Assembly: GCF_026127265.1 (NCBI RefSeq)
Contig: NZ_WWFG01000001.1
Coordinates: forward strand, 3,895,501 to 3,959,500
Direction: 5' to 3'
From: Nostoc sp. KVJ3
Lineage (GTDB): Bacteria; Cyanobacteriota; Cyanobacteriia; Cyanobacteriales; Nostocaceae
DNA: 64,000 bases
Shown here: positions 16,268 through 24,589 of the stretch, piece after piece
Layout: each line of letters starts with the position of its first letter
Numbering within the stretch: position 1 is the stretch's first letter
The notes under the pieces: model-generated
Told to the model about the DNA's origin: nothing
The model's input: only the letters and a program-made list of their open reading frames with translations
Databases searched by the model: none
Position numbers and translations under genes: made by a program

Positions 16268-18119
16268 TAATATTTACTCTTTGAGAATCAGGATTACCTT
16301 GCTGCACTTTTGCTAAGAGGGAATTGACATCAACTTCCAGCTTTTGAAACTGGGCTTGATGTTGAGTATTTCCACTACAGTGCGCCACCACATTCAAAGT
16401 GCCATCTAGAAACCCACGTTTACAGGCATGACGCTGAATCTTCCCGCTAGATGTTTTCGGAATACTCCCAGGTTTAATCAAAACTGTGGCATACACTTGT
16501 AAACCGTGATTATCTACAACTGCTTCAGTGATATTCCCGACGACTTCTTGAATATCCAAGCGCCTTAAATAGGTTCGTTCTACCTCTTGAACAACAACTA
16601 ATCGCTGTTGTCCCTTCTGCTCTATAGTGAATGCTGCTCCACAATGCGATCGCAGTCCTGAATGACTCTTTTGAACTGTTAACTCAATATCCTGGGGATA
16701 ATGATTTTGTCCTCGGATAATAATCACATCCTTGAGTCTTCCTGTAACAAACAGTTCGCCGTCTTGCAAAAATCCCAAGTCCCCCGTGCGAAGAAACGGG
16801 CCTTCTCCTGTATCTGCTAGATAACCTTGAAAAGTTTCCGCAGTTTTTTCTGGTTGGTTCCAATAGCTACTAGCTACAGAAGAACCTGATACCCAAATTT
16901 CTCCCACCTTGCCAGAAGGACATTGAGTTAAAGATTCAGGATCGACAATGGTGATTTTTTCATCTAACCAGGTACGACCACAGCCCACAATTGTTTTAGT
17001 CCCTTCCCCAGATTCAGCAGCCACCACCCGATTTTCCTCAAGGGCTGCTCCTTTAACTTGGTAGAGAATGGGGGAAGCTGTTTTCAACCCTCCAGAAATA
17101 AATAAGGTCGCTTCAGCCATCCCATAGCAGGGGTAAAAGGCTTCCCGACGAAAACCGCAAGGTGCAAAATAGTTAGCAAATCGTTCCAGTGTTTCGCCCC
17201 GGACTGGTTCGGCTCCGTTGAAAGCGACTTCCCAACTACTTAAATCAAGACTAGAAAGCTGTTCGGGAGTAATCTTGCGAACGCACAGATCGTAAGCAAA
17301 ATCTGGCCCGCCGCTAGTAGTGGCTTTGTAACGAGAAATAGCTTGCAACCAGGAAAAAGGCTTTTGGAGAAAAGCCACTGGTGACATCAAAATAGACGGT
17401 ATACCCAAATATAGGGGCTGCAACACATTCCCAATCAGTCCCATATCGTGGAATAAGGGCAACCAACCGACAAAAATTGTTTTATCTGTATGTCCGAAAC
17501 CCATTCTGATGGATCTTTGGTTGCACAACAAATTTCCATGAGCGATCGCAACTCCCTTCGGCATTCCTGTAGAGCCGGAAGTGTATTGGAGAAAAGCTAC
17601 AGTGTCTCTATCTAGTTTCGGTTTTTGCCAATTTGAACTGAGATTGGTGTCAATGCGATCGCTATTTAACCAGCGCATTGTTGCCAATTCTGGATTTTCG
17701 ACTAAGTGACTTTCTAGGTTGTCCAACAAGGATTTTGTGGTCAAAACTACCTTGGCTTGGGCATTTTTAACGATCGCCTGTAACCTGAGCAAGTTCATAT
17801 TGGCTCGTGGTGGATAAGCGGGAACTGCGATCGCACCTGCATATAAACAGCCAAAGAAGGCGGTAATGAATTCTAAACCGGGTGGATATAAGAGTAAAGC
17901 GCGATCACCAGGGGATAGTAGAGACTGAAGATGGGTTGCGAGCGATCGGGCTTGGAGGTCTAATTCTCCATAAGTTAGGCTGTTTTCTTCAGTTTCTCCA
18001 TCTCGGAGAAAGATATAAGCCGTTTTATCCGGCTGATTTTTAGCTCTGTAGCTCAGTAGTTCTATTAAAGTTGAAAAGTTGTCTAGAGGGTTTTGGAGAT
18101 CAGCCAAACAAATAGTCAT
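16254..18119 (-). CDS. Fatty acyl-AMP ligase (FAAL)
   Basis: The 621-residue adenylate-forming enzyme shows the A3 loop YTSGSTGMPKGV, GWLPLFHDMGLIGNVLQPLY, FYPCYGMAEATLF, LRTGDLGFLQDGELFVTGRLKDVIIIRG and the A10 lysine region IPKTSSGKIQRHACK. The PLFHDMGLIG and GQNHYPQDIE blocks are characteristic of FAALs, which transfer fatty acids from acyl-AMP to a carrier protein instead of CoA. There is no fused carrier domain, so the separate ACP at 13381-13641 is the likely acceptor. It lies 143 bases downstream of the oxoamine synthase; that spacer carries a GCAGAGGCGCAGAGG-type dispersed repeat. Confidence 0.92.
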   Translation of the reverse strand: MTICLADLQNPLDNFSTLIELLSYRAKNQPDKTAYIFLRDGETEENSLTYGELDLQARSLATHLQSLLSPGDRALLLYPPGLEFITAFFGCLYAGAIAVPAYPPRANMNLLRLQAIVKNAQAKVVLTTKSLLDNLESHLVENPELATMRWLNSDRIDTNLSSNWQKPKLDRDTVAFLQYTSGSTGMPKGVAIAHGNLLCNQRSIRMGFGHTDKTIFVGWLPLFHDMGLIGNVLQPLYLGIPSILMSPVAFLQKPFSWLQAISRYKATTSGGPDFAYDLCVRKITPEQLSSLDLSSWEVAFNGAEPVRGETLERFANYFAPCGFRREAFYPCYGMAEATLFISGGLKTASPILYQVKGAALEENRVVAAESGEGTKTIVGCGRTWLDEKITIVDPESLTQCPSGKVGEIWVSGSSVASSYWNQPEKTAETFQGYLADTGEGPFLRTGDLGFLQDGELFVTGRLKDVIIIRGQNHYPQDIELTVQKSHSGLRSHCGAAFTIEQKGQQRLVVVQEVERTYLRRLDIQEVVGNITEAVVDNHGLQVYATVLIKPGSIPKTSSGKIQRHACKRGFLDGTLNVVAHCSGNTQHQAQFQKLEVDVNSLLAKVQQGNPDSQRVNINAVQ

Positions 18120-18262
18120 AAGCCAATTTCACAGTTTAGATGTATTAATACGGTTCTGTTAGGGCTAAAACTCTTTGTTTTTTTAACGAACCGCAGAGGC
18201 GCAGAGGGCACAGAGAGACGGAAAAAATGGTATTAGTGTATGGATTTGGAAACTACAGGCAT

Positions 18263-19624
18263 TTATCGGATGATGCCTAATTCACAATCCAATTTTTGGA
18301 AAACGTGAATAAATGTGTCTAAATCTTCTTGTGTATGGGTTGCCATGACACTGATTCGGAGTCTTTGGGCATTGAGGGGAACAGCAGGGTACTCGACGGA
18401 ATTCACAAAGATGCCTTCTTGGTGAAATCTCCACGCAAGTGTGCGAATTTCGACTTCTGCCGGGATTCTCACTGGTATAATTGCGGAATCGCTGCTGGCT
18501 TGGAATCCTGCCTCTTGGAGTTGCTGCAATAAGTAAGTGCTATTGACCCGAAGTTGACTAATCCGCTCTGGCTCTCGCTCGATGATATCCAGACCTGCCA
18601 AGACAGCCGCAATCACAGGAGCAGGTAAAGATGCTGAGAACATATAAGACCGAGCAAAGAAGCGTAGATACTCGATTACATCACGACTAGCAGCGATAAA
18701 CCCGCCTGTAACACCCAATGCTTTACTAAAAGTCCCCATCGTTACATCAATTCGACCTTTAAGACTAAAGTGTTCGTCAGTACCACCGCCCTTTTTACCC
18801 ATGACACCAGTGCCGTGGGCATCATCCACGACAAGAATAGCCCCATAGCGATCGCAAAGTTCACGAATTGTTAGGAGTGGCGCTAAGTCGCCATCCATCG
18901 AATACACACCTTCGACAGCCACATAGATTAATCGTTCCCGTGTTCCCAATTGCTGACATTTAATCAGACGTTGTTCGAGGTCGTTGCAGTCGTTATGCTT
19001 GAAGCTAAAAGCACGAACTCTAGAACCCATAGAAACCAGTTTAATGGCATCATACAGGCTGGCATGGCCTAACTCGTCGCAGATCAAAATATCATCATCG
19101 CGTAACAGGCCATTAACCCAACCTAACTGTGCTTGAAATCCACTAGCAAAAAGGAGAGCATCTTCAGCACCTTTGAACTCGGCAATACGGGCTTCAAGTT
19201 TGCGGTGGAGGCTGCTCATACCATTGAGTAGAGGTGGCCCACCCATACCAACACCAAATTCTTCAATAGCTCGCTTTGCTGCTTCTCGAACATAAGGATG
19301 GGTGGTCAATCCAAGATAGTTATTCGATCCGAACATCAGCATCGATCTGATTTCACCAGTGAGCGGATCTTTGATGAGAGTTCGATTTTCAATCGCCCCA
19401 ACAACCTCACGAGGGAAATAATTCAGCATACAGGCATTGGAACCTATGGAAGCATTTGGCGTATGCAACCAATTAGAACAAGGTTTCACACGTTCAGCTA
19501 AGGATGAACCGATTGCTGGGAAAAAATCTTTGAAGGAAAAATTCTCGGCATGGCTGCTAGTATCTGGTGCAGCCCATATATTCTTAACATCTTCTGGGGA
19601 TTTATTAGTCTGTTTACTTAACAT
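18263..19624 (-). CDS. Alpha-oxoamine synthase (AONS/serine palmitoyltransferase/CqsA-like)
   Basis: This 453-residue PLP enzyme belongs to the family that condenses an amino acid with an acyl thioester, with loss of CO2, to give an alpha-aminoketone. Conserved features are FGSNNYLGLTTHP, LNGMSSLHRKLE, HASLYDAI, VDDAHGTGVMG and the PLP lysine Lys301 in TMGTFSKALGVTGG. About 70 N-terminal residues precede the usual fold, so it is longer than BioF (about 385 residues). No biotin genes are nearby, and the linked FAAL, dehydrogenase, desaturase and ACP argue against a BioF role. Acyl-ACP as acceptor and Ser, Ala or Gly as donor are inferences. Confidence 0.88.
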   Translation of the reverse strand: MLSKQTNKSPEDVKNIWAAPDTSSHAENFSFKDFFPAIGSSLAERVKPCSNWLHTPNASIGSNACMLNYFPREVVGAIENRTLIKDPLTGEIRSMLMFGSNNYLGLTTHPYVREAAKRAIEEFGVGMGGPPLLNGMSSLHRKLEARIAEFKGAEDALLFASGFQAQLGWVNGLLRDDDILICDELGHASLYDAIKLVSMGSRVRAFSFKHNDCNDLEQRLIKCQQLGTRERLIYVAVEGVYSMDGDLAPLLTIRELCDRYGAILVVDDAHGTGVMGKKGGGTDEHFSLKGRIDVTMGTFSKALGVTGGFIAASRDVIEYLRFFARSYMFSASLPAPVIAAVLAGLDIIEREPERISQLRVNSTYLLQQLQEAGFQASSDSAIIPVRIPAEVEIRTLAWRFHQEGIFVNSVEYPAVPLNAQRLRISVMATHTQEDLDTFIHVFQKLDCELGIIR

Positions 19625-20143
19625 TATGATGAACTCTACCCTACATCTATTTTTCTATTTTTAGCAAAGCAAATTAACCACTCAAGTCTTTTAATTAATA
19701 GACCTGATGCGATTACAAATTATGAGTATTCCCTACACACAAGTATCTTACTCTGCGTGAAAGTTTATGAATACAAAGGGATTTTGCGTTTTGTCTAAAA
19801 TAGTCAATCACAGAGGTTAATAGCGTTTTTCTGATAAAAACTATATCTACCTTTTTAGTAAATTTATTCAGAATAGCCAGCAATTTTTATCTGAATCAAG
19901 CTCTATTACTAGCATTTTTATGTTGTCTATATGCTATAGCTTATAAAGCACTTGTCTATCAGAAAAACTACTAAAACTTATCTCACTAAAAACCAGTGTT
20001 ATTTTGACTTTGAATATGAGCTAGCAAACATCATCAAGTACTTTCCATAGCAATCTTATTTGAAGTGTGAGCATCATAAAAATAGAGATAATTAATCTAT
20101 TCTCAGTTTTATAAAGCACTTAAGATTACTGTGTAATATTAAT
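19625..20143. other. AT-rich region upstream of the oxoamine synthase gene
   Basis: No gene is supported. The region should hold the promoter of the minus-strand biosynthetic cluster. It is strongly AT-rich with many poly-T/A stretches, and no known operator was recognised. Confidence 0.4.
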
Positions 20144-20314
20144 TCAACGAGGAGTGCCAATTGGCCAATATTGTACCCAATTTTCCACTTTAAACATTAT
20201 TTTAACTGGCAGAGAAGGCAGATCATTAATCTGGTATTGTTGTGCAAATTCTCTAACCACACCAATATCTACAGAAACTAAAGCAGTACAATTTGTTTGA
20301 GCTAGTAACTTCAT
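20144..20314 (-). CDS. Candidate small protein of 56 residues, unknown
   Basis: An intact small reading frame begins with ATG at 20314, directly after an in-frame stop, and ends at 20144. The product has a hydrophobic start (MKLLAQTNCTALVSVDIGVV), a charged helix-like centre (REFAQQYQINDLP) and an aromatic tail ending WVQYWPIGTPR. The VD-x-x-x-x-REFAQQYQI-x-x-LP order recalls the middle of a thioredoxin fold, but there is no CxxC motif and the frame is too short for one. No Shine-Dalgarno sequence is seen. It may be a genuine small protein, a gene remnant or chance; its amino-acid composition looks protein-like. Confidence 0.35.
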   Translation of the reverse strand: MKLLAQTNCTALVSVDIGVVREFAQQYQINDLPSLPVKIMFKVENWVQYWPIGTPR

Positions 20315-20842
20315 TTATTTTTCACAAAGCAGGTAGAGTCTCTACCTATATCTAAACCTTTTTAGATGTGTTGGAAATTTAGATTAAACTTACTTTTTAA
20401 TCCAAGATTAAAATTATCATTATTTTTTGGGGTTGTCAATCAATAAAACCTAAATAAAATTAGTTAATCAAAATGTTTAGATGGAAATATATAGGTAGAT
20501 ATAGATGCAGAATATGCCTAAATATATAACAAGAACATAATTGGTTTAAATGAATTGCCGATTTTTTGTGCTACTATGAATACTTAGTTAATAGCGGATA
20601 TAATATTAATAACTGTACGTTTGCTCTTGGGATAGATTAATGCCTTAAACGAAAAACAATAGGCATATTTTTCTAACCTGATTGCACTAATTTTTAGTAA
20701 TCAAGGTCGTTTAGGAAGCAGCTGATTGTTCGGGTGCGGGTATGGGGGAAATAGTGAAAATAACTTCTCTTGCAGTTGATAATATTCTAGCGATATTGGA
20801 ATAGCTCAAACAGATAGAGATAGACAAACTGAACGCTTCGCC
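20315..20842. other. AT-rich intergenic region, nothing recognised
   Basis: About 530 bases lie between the small candidate frame and prmC. A short direct repetition of the TAGATATAG/TAGGTAGATATAGATG type lies near 20480-20505. No RNA gene or long open frame is supported. Confidence 0.4.
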
Positions 20843-20872
20843 CTAACTTCTATAAGCTAGAGCGAAGCGTTC
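20831..20872 (-). terminator. Perfect 11-base inverted repeat spanning the prmC stop codon
   Basis: Arms GAACGCTTCGC (20831-20841) and GCGAAGCGTTC (20862-20872) pair perfectly around a 20-base loop that contains the prmC stop codon. The right arm encodes the last residues of PrmC (ERFALAYRS). It is a candidate transcription end or mRNA-stability hairpin, although no T run follows on the minus strand. Confidence 0.45.
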
Positions 20873-21733
20873 AATTCCAGCTAAATCAGCATGAATTTGA
20901 ATATTGTAATAGCTACCTTGATTTTGCAAAAGTTTTCGCACTGCATCCGCCTGTCCTGACATCATCTCAATTAACCACACGCCACCAGGTTGTAAATAAC
21001 TAGGGGAGATTTCTATCAAATGGCGAATGCAATCTAAGCCATCACCACCTCCATCCAAGGCTAGATGTGGTTCATGGTTAACTACTTCTGGTTGCAAAGT
21101 AGGTAAAGTGCTGGTGGGTATGTAAGGGGGATTCGATACCATACCACTGAACTGACCTTTTAATAGTGTCAGTGGCTCCCACCAAGAACCGTGATAAAAT
21201 TTAATTCGGTCAGCATAACCCAAATTATCGGCATTGGTTTGAGCGATCGCCAAAGCTTCTAAACTGTAATCAACAGCATGGATTGTTATGTTTGGCAAGA
21301 CATCTGCTAATCCCAGTGCGATCGCTCCACTCCCAGTCCCCAAATCCGCCCAATGTCCTGATACACCGCTAGTAGATGCTAAAGCTAAATCAATTAAGCA
21401 CTCTGTTTCTGGTCTGGGAATTAATACTGCACTCGACACCACGATTTGAAAGTTACGCCAAGGTGTAACTCCGGCAATATATTGCACTGGCAAGCGATCG
21501 TTTAATCGTCTCTGCCATAACTGCTCTAACTCTTCTAGAGGGAATTGCAGTTGAATTTGCGGCCAGTTTTTAAAAGACTCCAAACGCAGTGCCAATCTAT
21601 CTAATCCAGCAACTTCTATGAGGAGCCAATCTACCTCTATAGGTGGGACATCAGTGGCGATCGCTGCTTGGATCGCTGCATTTCGCCACTGCCAAAGTTG
21701 TAAACCAGAAACTATCAGATGTTTCTCTCCCAT
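20843..21733 (-). CDS. prmC: Peptide chain release factor N5-glutamine methyltransferase
   Basis: PrmC methylates the glutamine of the GGQ motif of release factors RF1/RF2 using S-adenosylmethionine. The 296-residue protein has the helical N-terminal domain, the linker with PVQYIAGVTPWRNF, the substrate-recognition IPRPETE segment, the SAM loop DLGTGSGAIALGL (residues 130-142) and the catalytic NPPY motif at 201-204. All residues needed for activity are present. It is followed by a perfect hairpin that overlaps the stop codon. No release-factor gene is adjacent. Confidence 0.93.
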   Translation of the reverse strand: MGEKHLIVSGLQLWQWRNAAIQAAIATDVPPIEVDWLLIEVAGLDRLALRLESFKNWPQIQLQFPLEELEQLWQRRLNDRLPVQYIAGVTPWRNFQIVVSSAVLIPRPETECLIDLALASTSGVSGHWADLGTGSGAIALGLADVLPNITIHAVDYSLEALAIAQTNADNLGYADRIKFYHGSWWEPLTLLKGQFSGMVSNPPYIPTSTLPTLQPEVVNHEPHLALDGGGDGLDCIRHLIEISPSYLQPGGVWLIEMMSGQADAVRKLLQNQGSYYNIQIHADLAGIERFALAYRS

Positions 21734-21758
21734 ATCTCAACCTTGGAGTGCATACCCC

Positions 21759-22559
21759 TTATTTTTTCGGAGCAGCAGCTGGTGATTGATTCGGCGCAAG
21801 CGATCTAATAAAACTGATAGACTCCCGCGATGGATACAAAACAATTTTATTTATACTAGGATCGCTGCTGCTATTGAGAGCCTCTAGAACACCGTACAAA
21901 TCCACCACCTGAATTTCAGTGTTGTCTGCTTCCTTTGGCACGGCTTTTTTAAACTGGTCTAACAGAGCTACTGCTTGCTCTTTTTCAAAAAAGAATGGGA
22001 TGAATCGCTCGTTACCTTTTGCCAGAGGAATAGTCAGATAGCTATTATCTTTCTTAAATTTGGGTACAAATAAGGGAATACCATTGAATTGCTGCCCTTT
22101 TTGACCATTTTGATTTAGCATACTTGTTGCCGATGCTACCTGTTCTTGCGTCGGCACTAAAGTATAAATCACAGAGTCTGATTTCTTTTTGCTTTCTTGG
22201 ACTATTTTATAGTAGTCTGCCAAAGACAAAGGTCTTACCTGTAGGGTGCTTGCTAACTGGGGATTTTCTTTTTTGAGCCGATTGTCAAGGAATTTTTGAG
22301 CATCTTGCTTGCTAATAAAAAATCCAACTTGCGAAATCGTCTTAGATTCGTTTTTCCGCGAAAGAACTACGAATTCGCCTTTAGGATTAGTAAGGGTGAA
22401 TACGGGTACTTCTTGGAGCTTTTTCACTACCTGATCTTGTGGTAACGCGATCGCCTCTAGATTGCCAATTCCTGGTAGATTACCGATTCCTGATAGCCCT
22501 GTTAAAAATACACTGGTAGCTATACCCAGTGTTGCGCCCAAGCGGATAAATGATTTCAT
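21759..22559 (-). CDS. Tic22-family periplasmic protein
   Basis: The 266-residue product starts with a signal peptide (MKSFIRLGATLGIATSVFLTGLSGIG) and continues with a duplicated Tic22 fold: PVFTLTNPKGEFVVLSR, VGFFISKQDAQKFLDNR, GIPLFVPKF and RFIPFFFEKEQAVALLDQF. Tic22 is the intermembrane-space component of plastid import. The cyanobacterial form is periplasmic or thylakoid-associated and has been linked to outer-membrane biogenesis. ATG at 22559 is chosen because GAGGAG lies eight bases upstream and the signal peptide starts cleanly there. It is 25 bases upstream of prmC, so the two may be co-transcribed. Confidence 0.88.
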   Translation of the reverse strand: MKSFIRLGATLGIATSVFLTGLSGIGNLPGIGNLEAIALPQDQVVKKLQEVPVFTLTNPKGEFVVLSRKNESKTISQVGFFISKQDAQKFLDNRLKKENPQLASTLQVRPLSLADYYKIVQESKKKSDSVIYTLVPTQEQVASATSMLNQNGQKGQQFNGIPLFVPKFKKDNSYLTIPLAKGNERFIPFFFEKEQAVALLDQFKKAVPKEADNTEIQVVDLYGVLEALNSSSDPSINKIVLYPSRESISFIRSLAPNQSPAAAPKK

Positions 22560-23136
22560 GACTGCTCCTCGCATCAATAGTCCAATTGAATTAAACAAAT
22601 GGTTGGATTTGCACAGCACCAACTAGCTTTAGTTATATAGCAATCTATTTCAGTTGTGAAAAATTCGTTGTGAGCGTTGAGGTTGAGTGTTAAGTGTCAA
22701 CGGTCAAAATCCAATGTTCCCCAGCTATTTAGGGTTGCTATAGTATCGTTTTCACAAATCGACTATGCTAAAGTTCTATTGTTCTCTATTTCGCTTTGCT
22801 ATTTACCACGAAATGCTGTAGATGCCTATTATATGTCTTCTCCAAGAGTGAGAAGCTTTTCAGTCTCTCAAACTTTGGATATGATAAATGCCATTCTATC
22901 GGCTTTCTCTAATATTGGGTGACGCTATTACTTAATCAATCGTTCCATCTGCCTTTGCTTGAATATCTTCTCAAATCTATACAAAGCTCACATCAGGAAT
23001 ATCTTACTGCTTAATGGAGAAATTTGCCTATTAGCATTCAACAGCCAGTCCGACATAAAAATTCATGATTTGGCTACACATACTATATGTGAAACCCTTT
23101 CAATTGCCTTAGCTGTTAAACATATTAATTATTAAA
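22560..23136. other. Intergenic region between tic22 and tRNA-Pro
   Basis: No gene is supported. A plus-strand open frame at 22677-22922 has no recognisable similarity, poor codon character and no ribosome-binding site. The region probably contains the tic22 promoter on the minus strand; no specific sites were recognised. Confidence 0.45.
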
Positions 23137-23210
23137 TCGGGATGACAGGATTTGAACCTGCGGCATCCTGCTCCCAAAGCAGGCGCGCTACCAAGCTGCG
23201 CTACATCCCG
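23137..23210 (-). tRNA. tRNA-Pro (anticodon UGG)
   Basis: The minus strand reads CGGGATGTAGCGCAGCTTGG through to CATCCCG plus discriminator A. The acceptor arms CGGGATG and CATCCCG pair fully, the anticodon stem-loop is CCTGCTTTGGGAGCAGG with TGG as anticodon, and the T arm contains the GGTTCAAATCC box. The 74-base length fits tRNA-Pro without an encoded CCA. No intron is present. Confidence 0.96.
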
Positions 23211-23509
23211 TTTATGCTCATCTACTTTTTGGGTTTGGGTTTTAGTTTCCCATCCAAGCGATCGCGCTTTACCCAAGGCACTTAACTAATCATATCACAT
23301 CACACAGCTTACGCCTAATCTTTTTTATCTTTTACAAATACAACATAGATTACATTGTTATATTGATAAAGGTTTTTTGCCGACTTAGTTTTACAAGATA
23401 TACACTTGCGCCTTCGTCGGCAGAAAAAAGCAAAACCACATCAAAATAATAGATTTTCATCATCTTACCTGATTTTCTTGTGCAAATCGGGTTTTATTTT
23501 GATTGAGCG

Positions 23510-24058
23510 CTAGTGAGGATACCAGAACATACCTTTAATGCCTTCTGGGTCAGCCATAAACCCCATAGTCCGGTAGAAATCTACAACATGGGGGTCGGCG
23601 AAGAGAGTGACATTACTAATTTCTTCACTCCTCAGTTTTTTAAGAACGTATTTCATCAGTGCCTTTCCCAGTCCTTGACTTTGAAAGTCTGGGTGAACCA
23701 CCACATCCCAGATAGTGGCATTAAACGCGTGATCTGAGGTAGCGCGGGCAAAACCAATGAGCCGCTTTTGGTTCCCTCTCACCTGCCACATTGAGGCGAC
23801 AAGAAAACTATGCTCAATAGCTTTTTTCACTTTTCTTAGAGGACGACGCGACCAACCAACTGCATCACAGAGTTCTTCTAGCTCATACAGGTCAATGTCT
23901 CGCTCCGTACTGAAGACGATGCGAGTCTCTTTTGAAGAAGCCCCGTTAATGCTGCTGGGATTAGAATTGCCCGCAGCATCAATATGTTCTTCAAAGGGGT
24001 TTGTCCTAGTTGTCGCTACAGATTCAGGAGTACTAAACCAAGTTTTCCAAAAACCCAT
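23510..24058 (-). CDS. GNAT-family N-acetyltransferase (Ycf52-like, second copy)
   Basis: This 182-residue protein has an N-terminal extension of about 45 polar residues, then the GNAT domain: IGFARATSDHAFNATIWDVVVHPDFQSQGLGKALMKYVLKKL (acetyl-CoA loop Q-x-x-G-x-G) and VDFYRTMGFMADPEGIKGMFWY. It parallels the protein at 5692-6195 but is closer to the plastid Ycf52/GNAT consensus in the terminal GMFWY. Ycf52-like enzymes in plants acetylate chloroplast proteins; the cyanobacterial substrate is not established. A near-palindrome (23467-23492) sits just past its 3' end. Confidence 0.88.
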   Translation of the reverse strand: MGFWKTWFSTPESVATTRTNPFEEHIDAAGNSNPSSINGASSKETRIVFSTERDIDLYELEELCDAVGWSRRPLRKVKKAIEHSFLVASMWQVRGNQKRLIGFARATSDHAFNATIWDVVVHPDFQSQGLGKALMKYVLKKLRSEEISNVTLFADPHVVDFYRTMGFMADPEGIKGMFWYPH

Positions 24059-24589
24059 GCCAACGTGGTTCGGGTAGTATAACTAAATTGGTTTCCACTC
24101 TCAGGAGTGTTGATTCACGCATAACACAGCTACTCCATTGACTACCCCTTACACTCAAATTTATTTCGGTTGTTTTCGGGATTTGCAATGGTAACAGCTA
24201 GTTAAAGCGTGTTTCACACCAATCATTTCCAACTTTAGCATTTTGTTGTGAAGGCTAGGAGAAATTCCCCAAAAGGGTAAGGATTTGAAGGAGGCAGGAG
24301 GCAGAATTCAAAATCACGCCCTCTTCACTTCGGTCTCTTACTTGCCAATGCAATTGGATACCGAAGTTATGATAGGTCAGAAGCCTCGCTTAAAATTCAA
24401 AATTTAAAATGGAAAAACCAAATCCTAGCAATTGCTCGTATAGAGCTTAAATGCACGTTAGCTTAGGAGTGAACTGTATACAAGAGATTGAGTATTTGGG
24501 AAAATTCTTCCCTAATCCCCAATCCCCAACACCCAACACCCAGCCCCTAGTCCCCAGGTGACGAAAGCAAGCGAGTCTTAACCTTAACA
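24059..24589. other. Intergenic region with STRR tract
   Basis: No gene is supported. A heptamer-like tract of CCCCAAT, CACCCAA and CCCAGCC units lies at about 24510-24557, immediately upstream of the next gene. The region 24300-24420 contains fragments of dispersed repeat (AAAATTCAAAATTTAAAATGG). Promoter elements were not resolved. Confidence 0.5.

Noticed and set aside
18263..19624. Annotation as biotin gene bioF
   Set aside because: N-terminal extension, linkage to FAAL, desaturase and ACP genes, and absence of other biotin genes argue against it; the broader oxoamine-synthase call is kept.
22677..22922. Plus-strand frame of 81 codons
   Set aside because: No recognisable motif, no ribosome-binding site, and it sits in the region that should carry the tic22 promoter.
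23467..23492. Hairpin ACCTGATTT/AAATCGGGT with T-rich tail as terminator of the GNAT gene
   Set aside because: The T run is on the plus strand whereas the gene is on the minus strand, and no plus-strand gene precedes it.
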